Virus record (IMG/VR): IMGVR_UViG_3300002514_000103
Span: 7,957 to 35,559 of that record
Length of the DNA: 27,603 nt
From: a virus
Direction: 5' to 3' (one strand)
Each line of letters starts with the position of its first letter. The first letter of the stretch is position 1. The notes beneath the pieces are model-generated. The model was not told where the DNA came from and made no database searches. It saw nothing but the letters and a program-made list of their open reading frames with translations. Shown in pieces: positions 14,425-22,077 of the stretch. The position numbers were made by a program, and so were the translations under genes.

Positions 14425-15483
14425 ATGCTAAAAATAAATACAGTAGCCTACAAAGGTAGCAAAAGAAAATTGTTGGAAAACATAGAACGCTTCGCTGAAG
14501 AAATTGAGGCAGAGACAGTGTTTGATGGGTTTTCTGGCACTGGCATAGTTAGTGCTTTTTTGAGATCGAAAGGGTACGTTGTTTGCGCCAATGATCTAAA
14601 TGAATCGTCGTATCTTTATGGGAAGGTCTTCTTAGAGGGCTTCGACATATATGTGGTTGAAGAACTCGTTAAGAAAATGAACGAGGTTACGCCCATCACT
14701 GGGTGGGTAACTGAAAACTACAGCGGTACAAAAGAAAGGCTGATACGAGGAACTGGAGGACAAGTAGAAGAGAGACCAAAAGCGTTTACTCGCAAGAATG
14801 CACAGAAGATAGATGCAGCCAGAGAATATTTGGAAACAGTCAATGTGCTTGAAAGAAATAAGAACGCTGCCATTTTTTCTATTATCTTAGCAGCCGATTC
14901 AGTTTTTAATAACGGGAACGATCAAAAGAGTTCACTTAAAGAGTGGCAGGCAAAAGCGAAAAGAGACATCGTATTTAAAGTTCCAACGCTTATATATGGT
15001 CCAACAGGAGTTCAGCATAGAGGCGACATAAAAAAGATGAATGTATCAAAAGTTGACTTTGTTTACCTAGACCCTCCCTACACGCATGGAGTACTTTATA
15101 GTGCTTGCTATCACTTGAACGACAGTCTGGCTACTTGGAAAAAGCCATCCCTTGACCATTCTTATGCACTTCCAAGACCGGAAGAGATTTGTTTTAGGAA
15201 GAACGGAGAGAGTGCGGGACCATTTTACAGTAGAAAGACAGCCTACGAGGACTTTGATAAGTTAATTGGCTCAGTTGACTGCAAAAGGCTAGTTCTTTCA
15301 TACAGTGATGCGCCTAGAAATGTTCTCAGCATAGACGAGTTGGTTGAAATATGTTCAAAGTATGGCGACTGCTCACTCGTTTCAAAAGAGCATAAGATTT
15401 GCACACAAGCAAAGAGTATGAAAAAGGTTTCTTCATCTCTTAAAGAGTTTTTTGTAGTTTTAGATAAGAAGGAATTAGATTGA
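14425..15483 (+). CDS. D12-class N6-adenine DNA methyltransferase (Dam-like)
   Basis: A 352-residue SAM-dependent DNA adenine methyltransferase. Its N-terminus YKGSKRKLLENI is typical of the D12 class. The SAM-binding motif I is DGFSGTG (residues 34-40), and the catalytic motif IV is DPPY (216-219) within VYLDPPY. It is longer than Dam (about 278), with an insert between motifs I and IV that may carry target recognition. It probably protects phage DNA from host restriction or marks it for replication control. The target sequence cannot be read from the protein. No partner restriction gene is present, so it is an orphan enzyme. The ATG is placed at the predicted transcription start. The TGA stop lies in the next promoter's -35 box. 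Confidence 0.88.
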   Translation: MLKINTVAYKGSKRKLLENIERFAEEIEAETVFDGFSGTGIVSAFLRSKGYVVCANDLNESSYLYGKVFLEGFDIYVVEELVKKMNEVTPITGWVTENYSGTKERLIRGTGGQVEERPKAFTRKNAQKIDAAREYLETVNVLERNKNAAIFSIILAADSVFNNGNDQKSSLKEWQAKAKRDIVFKVPTLIYGPTGVQHRGDIKKMNVSKVDFVYLDPPYTHGVLYSACYHLNDSLATWKKPSLDHSYALPRPEEICFRKNGESAGPFYSRKTAYEDFDKLIGSVDCKRLVLSYSDAPRNVLSIDELVEICSKYGDCSLVSKEHKICTQAKSMKKVSSSLKEFFVVLDKKELD

Positions 15484-15508
15484 CAAACGGGTGTTTATTT
15501 GATATAAA
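15480..15508 (+). promoter_or_regulatory. Strong sigma70 promoter for the tRNA pair
   Basis: TTGACA at 15480-15485, a 17-base spacer and TATAAA at 15503-15508, with an extended -10 TGA at 15500-15502. The methyltransferase TGA (15481-15483) is inside the -35. The start would be near 15515, two bases before the first tRNA. The -10 region also reads TATAAATA (15503-15510), which equals the T4 late promoter core; this may be coincidental. Confidence 0.8.
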
Positions 15509-15516
15509 TAAGTTAT

Positions 15517-15601
15517 GCGAAAGTGGTGGAAGAGGTATACACAGTAGACTTAAAATCTGCCGCCTCCGGGCTTGCGGGTTCGAGTCCCGCCTTTCGCACC
15601 A
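15517..15601 (+). tRNA. tRNA-Leu (anticodon UAA)
   Basis: An 85-base tRNA with perfect acceptor pairing, GCGAAAG (15517-15523) with CTTTCGC (15591-15597), discriminator A and encoded CCA. The anticodon stem GTAGA/TCTGC encloses the loop CTTAAAA, giving anticodon UAA. The variable arm is long, as in leucine tRNAs, and the T arm GCGGG-TTCGAGT-CCCGC is intact. It reads UUA and UUG, which are common in this AT-rich phage. Confidence 0.95.
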
Positions 15602-15602
15602 C

Positions 15603-15678
15603 ACGCCCTTAGCTCAATGGTTAGAGCGCTCGTCTTATAAGCGAGTCGTTCTGGGTTCAATCCCCAGAGGGCGTACCA
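15603..15678 (+). tRNA. tRNA-Ile (anticodon UAU)
   Basis: A 76-base tRNA starting one base after the leucine tRNA. The acceptor ACGCCCT pairs with AGGGCGT and is followed by A and an encoded CCA (15676-15678). The anticodon stem CTCGT/GCGAG encloses the loop CTTATAA, so the anticodon is UAU, which reads AUA directly without lysidine modification. The T arm CTGGG-TTCAATC-CCCAG is intact. It is transcribed together with the leucine tRNA. Confidence 0.95.
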
Positions 15679-15695
15679 CAGTTTAAGAGAGATAT

Positions 15696-17072
15696 ATGAA
15701 AGAGAATAAAATAAATTTTTCAAAATATGGCAAAAGTTTTCAAGAAAAACTTTGTCAATTAATACTTCAGGATCGCGGATTTTGCGATCAAATTAAAGAG
15801 GTTCTCGATATCGAGTTTCTGGAGTTACGCTACTTGAGAGTCTTCGTCAACAAGGTTTTCGAGTACAAGGAAAAGTACAAAGTACATCCGACACCAGATA
15901 CAATGATCACTATTCTGAGATCAGATCTGGATGATGAGAACAGTGCGGTACAGAAGTTGACGAGGGATTTCTTTGTTCGTATTTCCAAGTCAGAAGTTGA
16001 GATCTCAGACGAAGAATATATAAAAGACACTGCGCTTGATTTTTGCAGAAAGCAGAAGTTGAAAGAAGCGATGATTAAGAGCGCACGCATGATTCAGAAC
16101 TCTTCCTTCGATGATGTAATCGTGGTAATTAACGAGGCCATTAAGTTAGGTGCTGAAAACAACTTTGGTTATGATTACTTGGAAGACTTTGAAGAGCGAT
16201 TCAATATTAAAGCGCGGAATCCTATCACAACTGGCTGGAAGCATATAGATGAGATTTGCAGAGGCGGCATGGGAATTGGAGAGTTGGGCGTAGTTATAGC
16301 CCCAACAGGGGCAGGCAAGTCGATGGCACTTGTTCATCTTGGAGCGCAGGCAGTGAAAGCAGGCAAGACAGTTATACACTACACGCTGGAACTCGCCTCC
16401 ACCACGATTGCCTCTAGATATGACAGCTGCATAACTGGCATACCCTTGTCAGATCTTCACACTTTTAAAGACCACATTTATGAAAAAATTAAAGATATAG
16501 AGGGGAAATTAATTGTAAAAGAGTACCCTACAAAGTCCGCATCTCCTGGTACTCTCCGTAATCATTTAGAAAAGTTAAAACAGAGCAACATAAGCCCCGA
16601 CATGATCATCGTTGACTATGGAGATTTGTTGCGTCCAAACATAATAAGGAAAGAAAAAAGACATGATCTGGAGACTATTTATGAGGATCTGAGAGGGCTT
16701 GCTCAAGAGAATGAATGTTCAATTTGGACAGCCTCTCAGACAAACAGGTCTGGACTGAACGCAGAGGTTATAACTATGGAATCTATTTCTGAGGCTTTTA
16801 ATAAATGCTTTGTAGCAGATTTCATTTTCACAATCTCCAGAACAGTAAAAGATAAGAGCGCTGACACCGGAAGGATATTCGTTGCAAAGAACAGGAATGG
16901 TCCAGATGGAATAATTTATCCGATTTCCATGAAAACAAGTAATGTTTCATTTGAGGTGTACAGAAAATTAGATGAAACTGCGGACGAGCTTGTGGTAAAA
17001 TCAGCAAAGGACCAGCACGAGTTATTAAAGTCAAAGTATAGGAAGTTCAAAAAAGGAGAAGACAATGTTTGA
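15696..17072 (+). CDS. Replicative DNA helicase, DnaB/T4 gp41-like
   Basis: A 458-residue hexameric 5'-3' helicase that would unwind the fork and recruit primase. The N-terminal 150 residues form a helical domain of the DnaB/gp41 type. The RecA-like core begins at ITTGWKHIDEICRGGMGIGEL. Walker A is APTGAGKS (residues 202-209). Walker B has D307 in MIIVDYGDLL, and SIWTASQTNRSG carries the sensor-like Gln. The length matches T4 gp41 (475). Its only ribosome site is a weak AAGAGA before ATG 15696. It overlaps the RNR start by 8 bases. The first cistron after the tRNAs, it may share their transcript. Confidence 0.87.
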   Translation: MKENKINFSKYGKSFQEKLCQLILQDRGFCDQIKEVLDIEFLELRYLRVFVNKVFEYKEKYKVHPTPDTMITILRSDLDDENSAVQKLTRDFFVRISKSEVEISDEEYIKDTALDFCRKQKLKEAMIKSARMIQNSSFDDVIVVINEAIKLGAENNFGYDYLEDFEERFNIKARNPITTGWKHIDEICRGGMGIGELGVVIAPTGAGKSMALVHLGAQAVKAGKTVIHYTLELASTTIASRYDSCITGIPLSDLHTFKDHIYEKIKDIEGKLIVKEYPTKSASPGTLRNHLEKLKQSNISPDMIIVDYGDLLRPNIIRKEKRHDLETIYEDLRGLAQENECSIWTASQTNRSGLNAEVITMESISEAFNKCFVADFIFTISRTVKDKSADTGRIFVAKNRNGPDGIIYPISMKTSNVSFEVYRKLDETADELVVKSAKDQHELLKSKYRKFKKGEDNV

Positions 17073-19494
17073 TGAAGATGAAGTAAAAGAGGCGACATTG
17101 AATTATTTCAATGGCGATGATTTAGCAGCGAATGTATGGGTCACGAAATATGCCCTAAAAGATAAGAGCGGCAACTTTTTAGAAAAAACCCCCGATGACA
17201 TGCACAGAAGGATTGCAAAAGAATTTGCGAGAATTGAAGAAGTACTAGACGGCCCTCGCGCATTGTCTGAAGACTCTATATATGAGATGCTTAAAAACTT
17301 TGACTATATAGTGCCGCAAGGCTCGCCAATGATGGGCATTGGGAACAATCATGTGAATGTGTCTCTATCCAACTGTGTTGTTGTTCAGCCTCCTGACGAT
17401 AATATCTCCTCCATAATGGATAGTGGAAAAGAACTGGCAAATCTATTTAAGCGTCGATGCGGAGTTGGGATTGATGTTTCAACTCTTCGGCCTGAAGGGG
17501 CATCTGTAAGCAATTCTGCAGGCACAACAACAGGTGCATGGTCTTTTGCAGATTTTTATTCGTATGTCTGCAGGATGATTGGCCAGAATGGGCGACGAGG
17601 TGCTCTTATGGTCACTATGGACGTGCGCCATCCAGACATCGAACACTTTGTTACGATGAAACATGACCTAACAAAGGTTACAGGCGCGAACGTATCTGTT
17701 AAGATAAGCGATGGCTTCATGGAAGCAGTGGAGAGTAAAGAACCCTTCACACTACAATTTCCAGTTGATTCTGAAAATCCTACATACACGAAAGAAATCA
17801 ATGCAGAGGAATTGTGGACTTCCATCGTTGAGTCCGCAACAAAGACTGCGGAACCTGGATTAATGATGTGGGACAACATCTTAAATAACTTGCCCGCTCA
17901 GTCCTACAAGGACGATGGGTTTCAAACAGTCACCACCAATCCTTGTGGCGAGATACCTTTATCTGCGTATGATTCTTGTAGATTAATCTCTATAAACTTA
18001 AAAAACTTTGTTAAAAATAGGTTTACTGGGAAAGCCAAATTTGATTTCGAGCATTTTAGTAATGTTGTTAGTGTTGGGATGAGATTGTCAGATGACCTAG
18101 TAGAACTTGAAGTAGAGAAGCTCGAGAATATAATCAGTGTTTGCGACACCAAGAGTGAAAAGCAGATGTGGCAAAAGCTTCTGGCAGCGTGCAAGACAGG
18201 CCGAAGAACAGGACTGGGGACTCACGGATTGGCAGATGCGATGGCTAATCTGTGTCTGAGTTATGACGATGAGGAGGCAGAGGAAGTTATTAATAAAATT
18301 TATGCCACACTTAGGGATTCAGCATATTCTGAAAGTATTAACTTGGCTAAAGAAAGGGGAGCCTTTCCTATCTTCGACTGGAATAAGGAAAAGGATAACG
18401 GGTTCATTAAGAATTTACCAGATTATATACAAGAAGGGCTCAGAGAGTACGGAAGACGAAACATTTCCATCCTTACTAACGCCCCAACGGGGTCAGTATC
18501 CATTTTATCACAAACCAGTTCGGGACTGGAACCTGTGTTCCGAAACAGTTATATTCGTCGTCGTAAACTATCTCATAATGAAGAGGGCTTAGTCGCTGAC
18601 TTTGTGGACGATATGGGAGATAAGTGGCTAGAGTACGAAGTGTTTCACCATAATGCGCAAGAGTGGAAGGATTTAAACTCCAAAGAAGCGGGATTACCAG
18701 ACTTCTTTGTCACAAGCGATCAGATAGATTGGAAGAGAAGAATTGCCGTCCAGGCTGCTATTCAGAGGAATATCGACCACTCTATAAGTTCTACTATTAA
18801 TCTTCCGAAGGGGACAGACCCCTCTACAGTTGCAGAGTTGTATCTTTTGGGTTGGAAGTCCGGTCTCAAAGGGGTGACTGTGTACGTCGATGGCTCACGT
18901 TCAGGAGTTCTGGTTACTAAAAAAGGCGACAATGATGATAAATTTGTTTCATCGAAGGCAATGCCTAGACCAGAGGCCTTGAGTTGCGACATTCATCACA
19001 CAACAATCAAGGGAGAGAGTTGGACCATACTGGTTGGATGCTATGATGGCAAGCCTTATGAAGTTCTGGGTGGCCTTTCTAATCTAATTGAAATCCCCAA
19101 AAAGCTTGTAAAAGGTGAGTTAACAAAGGTTAAATTTAAAACTAAAAATAATCGTTATGATCTAACCGTTGGCAAGAATGGAGACGCAATGATTGTCCGT
19201 GATGTGGTAAAGATCTTTGACAACCCTAATAATTCGGCGTTCACGCGAATGATATCTTTGGCTCTGCGCCACGGCGCAAAGCCCAGTTTCCTTGTGGAGC
19301 AGTTGCAGAAGGACAAGGATAGTGACATGTTTAGTTTTGCTCGCTGTGTTGCTCGAATCCTTAAGAATTATATTGAAGACGGTGAAGAGGCCCATTCAGA
19401 CAAAGCGTGCTCATCTTGCAATGCAGAGAATGGGCTGATTTATCAGGATGGGTGCGTAACATGCAAGAATTGTGGTTACGCAAAATGTGGTTAA
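17065..19494 (+). CDS. nrdJ: Adenosylcobalamin-dependent ribonucleotide reductase (class II)
   Basis: An 809-residue class II RNR that makes deoxyribonucleotides without oxygen or a small subunit, using coenzyme B12. The active site NPCGE is at 292-296. C104 and C305 are the redox pair, and the C294 to C305 spacing of 11 equals that in Thermotoga NrdJ (C322, C333). The family hallmark KGVTVYVDGSRSGVL occurs near residue 610. The C-terminal zinc/redox tail CSSC...GCVTCKNCGYAKCG (about 780-809) is intact. It follows AAGGAG with 6-base spacing and overlaps the helicase stop. The host must supply or import cobalamin. No other RNR genes are in the window. Confidence 0.93.
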   Translation: MFDEDEVKEATLNYFNGDDLAANVWVTKYALKDKSGNFLEKTPDDMHRRIAKEFARIEEVLDGPRALSEDSIYEMLKNFDYIVPQGSPMMGIGNNHVNVSLSNCVVVQPPDDNISSIMDSGKELANLFKRRCGVGIDVSTLRPEGASVSNSAGTTTGAWSFADFYSYVCRMIGQNGRRGALMVTMDVRHPDIEHFVTMKHDLTKVTGANVSVKISDGFMEAVESKEPFTLQFPVDSENPTYTKEINAEELWTSIVESATKTAEPGLMMWDNILNNLPAQSYKDDGFQTVTTNPCGEIPLSAYDSCRLISINLKNFVKNRFTGKAKFDFEHFSNVVSVGMRLSDDLVELEVEKLENIISVCDTKSEKQMWQKLLAACKTGRRTGLGTHGLADAMANLCLSYDDEEAEEVINKIYATLRDSAYSESINLAKERGAFPIFDWNKEKDNGFIKNLPDYIQEGLREYGRRNISILTNAPTGSVSILSQTSSGLEPVFRNSYIRRRKLSHNEEGLVADFVDDMGDKWLEYEVFHHNAQEWKDLNSKEAGLPDFFVTSDQIDWKRRIAVQAAIQRNIDHSISSTINLPKGTDPSTVAELYLLGWKSGLKGVTVYVDGSRSGVLVTKKGDNDDKFVSSKAMPRPEALSCDIHHTTIKGESWTILVGCYDGKPYEVLGGLSNLIEIPKKLVKGELTKVKFKTKNNRYDLTVGKNGDAMIVRDVVKIFDNPNNSAFTRMISLALRHGAKPSFLVEQLQKDKDSDMFSFARCVARILKNYIEDGEEAHSDKACSSCNAENGLIYQDGCVTCKNCGYAKCG

Positions 19495-19519
19495 AATCAT
19501 TTTGATTTTGGTATATAAT
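19491..19519 (+). promoter_or_regulatory. Probable promoter for the GroES-like operon
   Basis: A consensus TATAAT at 19514-19519 with a weak -35, TTAAAA at 19491-19496, 17 bases upstream. The -35 again includes the preceding gene's stop codon (TAA 19492-19494). Confidence 0.5.
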
Positions 19520-19542
19520 ATTAACAAAAATAGGAGTATATA

Positions 19543-19839
19543 ATGAAGTTGAGTCCAAGAAATCGTTACCTTTTGATTGAGCCCGTAGAGGAACAACCAG
19601 AAGTTCAAGAAGAGGAGAAGTCTTTTTCAGGAGTGCTACTTCCGGACGATTACAAGCCGCAGAAACCCCCATACATGGCTGCTAAGGTCAGGGAGGTTTC
19701 TCCGAACTGTACAATCATGGTGTCTAAAGCAGACTTTATCGTTGTGCAACGTTCAATGGTTGAGGAAATAGAAGTAAAAGGTGAAGTGTTTCATACAATA
19801 CTGGAAAATCACGTCTTTGGGGTTTTGGAGAATAGATAA
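19543..19839 (+). CDS. GroES-like co-chaperonin (gp31 analogue)
   Basis: A 98-residue protein matching the GroES fold and length. It has PRNRYLLIEPVEE at the N-terminus, a charged mobile loop, SGVLLPDD (residues 29-36) corresponding to the GroES GIVLP hook that docks on GroEL, A-KVREVS, and DFIVVQRSMVEEIEV before the closing strand. T4 gp31 and related phage proteins replace GroES so that host GroEL can fold the major capsid protein; the same role is inferred here. AGGAG precedes the ATG, and it opens a chain of overlapping genes. Its TAA overlaps the next ATG by one base. Confidence 0.82.
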   Translation: MKLSPRNRYLLIEPVEEQPEVQEEEKSFSGVLLPDDYKPQKPPYMAAKVREVSPNCTIMVSKADFIVVQRSMVEEIEVKGEVFHTILENHVFGVLENR

Positions 19840-20318
19840 TGTCATACGTTGAAGTTTTATGTTCGATAGTAATTTCTCTAGGCATGCCCAATTCAGACGT
19901 GGCATGTAAACATATGGAGACCATCATTGATGCGTCTGATCATTATGACTTGGAGCCGGAACTCATGATCTCGCTTATTCATCACGAAAGTCGATGGACG
20001 CATGATGCGGTCAGTAGATCGGGAGCGTGTGGGTTGACACAGGTTCTTCCAAAGTATACTAAAAATCCAAAACTTACTTGCAATCAGTTGAAGAATCCCG
20101 AAACCAGCATTTGGGCTGGAGCGAAAGCGTTAAACTTCTGGTTGCATAAATATAAAAGGAATAGGGGTTCAATTAAGTTGGCCCTTTGCGGGTACAATGC
20201 AGGATTCAGATGTTTGGGGCCAAACCCGAATAGAAAAGGAATGCGCTATTCTAAAAAAATAAGAAGGTTGTACAGAAGAATTGTTAGGGAAGTGAGAAGA
20301 GAAGTTCCTGGCTGCTGA
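19839..20318 (+). CDS. Lytic transglycosylase-like peptidoglycan hydrolase (SLT family)
   Basis: A 159-residue cell-wall enzyme. The catalytic Glu is E50 in LIHHESRW (46-53), followed by GACGLTQVLP (62-71), and GYNAG lies at 118-122. These are the three landmark motifs of Slt/MltE-like transglycosylases, which cleave glycan strands to anhydro-muramic ends. Residues 5-16 are hydrophobic but lack a clear signal peptide. It could act as an endolysin with a holin or be a virion-associated lysin that opens the wall on entry. Neighbours do not settle which. It overlaps both neighbours by one base (TAATG and TGATG). Confidence 0.85.
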   Translation: MSYVEVLCSIVISLGMPNSDVACKHMETIIDASDHYDLEPELMISLIHHESRWTHDAVSRSGACGLTQVLPKYTKNPKLTCNQLKNPETSIWAGAKALNFWLHKYKRNRGSIKLALCGYNAGFRCLGPNPNRKGMRYSKKIRRLYRRIVREVRREVPGC

Positions 20319-21127
20319 TGAGAGATCATGTTTACGAGTGTGAGGAACTGATTGTCGGAGGCAGCGCGAACGCTTTCATGTATGCTTTCTTAAATTTAAA
20401 ACCAATCGTCTTCACATCAGTAAGTAGGCCATATTTTTTTGATGAAGATGACGGAGTTGATTGGGGCAAATTAGTTTTTGCACTCAGTCTATCAGGGCTA
20501 ATTCCCTGTTCGAGCGGTGTTACTAATTTAAGAGTCGAAGAAGGAAACGCATTGAAAGCAATAACACAGAATTCAAGATTAATAAAGTTTAGGTTTGACA
20601 AACTGAGAGTTTTTGATGACCAGGGAGTTGAAGGTTTACCAGTGCCCGTTAGAGAAGAACAACAATACCGTGTCTTAGATTGGATCAATGTTAAGTCTGG
20701 CATGACTCACGAGCACGATGTTCTTAAATCAAATGATGATTTTGTAAAAGAGTTATACTTTTACCCGTCTTCTAGGGACGGAATGTCAGAAGATAAAAAA
20801 GACGCAGTGGCGATATCTTTTTTAGACAAGAAACAGCTTAATAAGTTTGAATATTCAGATACTTATGCGCGTTTCAAAGTTTTGGATATGATGAAGAAAG
20901 CGGGTATTAGAGGCGCAAGAAATGGTCGAGATTCACGCAATCCTGAAAAGTACAAGTATTATGCTTTGAAGGCGGAAACCGCGCATAGAGAGATACAGAA
21001 AGTGAAAATGGATCTTTATAACGACACTGAGAGTATAATATTTGATTATCAAAACTATAAGGCGGGGACAACTGAAGATAAAACATATCTTGCGAAAGTT
21101 AATAGTTTATTAAGTGTTGGAATTTGA
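20318..21127 (+). CDS. Unrecognised 269-residue protein
   Basis: I do not recognise this protein. The N-terminus CEELIVGGSANAFMYAFLNL (residues 8-27) has a strand, a Gly-rich turn and a helix, which resembles a dinucleotide-binding start, but the full GxGxxG spacing is absent. The central part is mixed alpha/beta. The C-terminal 90 residues are Lys-, Tyr- and Asp-rich and mostly helical. It is translationally coupled to the transglycosylase by TGATG and overlaps the following gene by 14 bases, so the two unknown proteins probably act together. No signal peptide or membrane segment is seen. Confidence 0.7.
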   Translation: MRDHVYECEELIVGGSANAFMYAFLNLKPIVFTSVSRPYFFDEDDGVDWGKLVFALSLSGLIPCSSGVTNLRVEEGNALKAITQNSRLIKFRFDKLRVFDDQGVEGLPVPVREEQQYRVLDWINVKSGMTHEHDVLKSNDDFVKELYFYPSSRDGMSEDKKDAVAISFLDKKQLNKFEYSDTYARFKVLDMMKKAGIRGARNGRDSRNPEKYKYYALKAETAHREIQKVKMDLYNDTESIIFDYQNYKAGTTEDKTYLAKVNSLLSVGI

Positions 21128-22010
21128 AAAAAATATAGCCTCTTTTCATTTGGCTGGAATAGTCCCTATCGCTGGACAGCCTCTTGATTTTAATTTTCCC
21201 TGGCATGACTGTTGTATGCCTATTGGAAAAGACTATTTAGCGGTTGAGAGAGCGGTCTTAGAGTGTGCATATGCCGGATGCGAGACCATTTGGGTTGTTT
21301 GTAACGACGATATGCAGCCTTTAATAAGGCATCGATTAGGGGACTATGTTGCTGACCCTGTTTGGGCATTTCGCAAGCACGATAGACACCCGTCGGAGAG
21401 TAGAAAGGATATACCTATATTTTATGTACCTATTCACCCAAAAGACAGGGACAAGAGAGATTGTTTAGCGTGGAGTGTTTTGCATGGCGCAAACTCAGCG
21501 TTTAGTATCAGTTCCCAAATAAGCAAGTGGGTTACTCCGGACAAGTATTACACAGCATTTCCTTATGGGGTCTATCCTTTAGATTTTTTACGAGAAGAAA
21601 GAAGAAACATTTCTAGTGAAAACAACTTTATTGTAAGTTTTGGCAACAAGACAGTTAGAGACAATGAATATCTAGGTTTTACTTTTGGTCCGTCAGACTT
21701 TATAAGCATAAGAAAAGAGTTCAGACAAAATGCGACTGGAATATATAAAAGTTGCCCTGCTGGCGAGATACCTAAAGAAAAGCTTCCTCTAGAAGAAAGG
21801 TTATCTGCCAGGTTTTTTGACTTAAAAGATGTTTTTCAGTTTTTGAATGTTGAAGGTTCCCGCAAAGTTTCATGTTCGTGGTATTATAATATAGACAATT
21901 GGGAATCTTATAGTAACTATGTTGGGTCGAACCACCAGAAGTCTATGATAAAACCGCCCAAACAGATTTTAAATTATCATGAATGGAATCCGATGGGAAA
22001 AGATAATTAA
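21114..22010 (+). CDS. Possible nucleotidyltransferase-like protein
   Basis: A 298-residue protein with a GT-A-like opening. LAGIVPIAGQPL (13-24), MPIGKDYLAVERAV (35-48) and GCETIWVVCNDD (55-66) follow the order of sugar-nucleotidyltransferases ('AAG...P.K...l...i..l...G...i.vV'). The signature GxGxRL loop is not present, so catalysis is uncertain. The remainder includes a Cys/Trp/Tyr-rich C-terminus. The start is GTG 21114 or TTG 21117, and neither has a good ribosome site; coupling to the upstream gene (14-base overlap) may drive translation. It could modify nucleotides, sugars or DNA bases, but this is a structural guess. Confidence 0.5.
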   Translation: MLEFEKNIASFHLAGIVPIAGQPLDFNFPWHDCCMPIGKDYLAVERAVLECAYAGCETIWVVCNDDMQPLIRHRLGDYVADPVWAFRKHDRHPSESRKDIPIFYVPIHPKDRDKRDCLAWSVLHGANSAFSISSQISKWVTPDKYYTAFPYGVYPLDFLREERRNISSENNFIVSFGNKTVRDNEYLGFTFGPSDFISIRKEFRQNATGIYKSCPAGEIPKEKLPLEERLSARFFDLKDVFQFLNVEGSRKVSCSWYYNIDNWESYSNYVGSNHQKSMIKPPKQILNYHEWNPMGKDN

Positions 22011-22023
22011 GTTTATATTTTAC

Positions 22024-22052
22024 TTGACTGCGGGTATATTTTGTGTTACTGT
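22024..22052 (+). promoter_or_regulatory. Sigma70-like promoter for the DnaE polymerase
   Basis: TTGACT at 22024-22029, a 17-base spacer and TACTGT at 22047-22052, with a TGT extended -10. It lies in the 67-base gap before the polymerase gene and would give a leader of about 20 bases with AGGAG. Confidence 0.65.
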
Positions 22053-22077
22053 AGTTAGATATTAATAGGAGAAAGAT

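Noticed and set aside
15480-15686. A 68-codon ORF spanning the tRNA region.
   Set aside because: It runs through both tRNAs, which have complete cloverleaf pairing, and has no ribosome site, so it is a by-product of the tRNA sequence.
20034-20060. TTGACA and TATACT inside the transglycosylase gene.
   Set aside because: The 15-base spacer is too short, and the site lies mid-gene with no nearby start it would serve.
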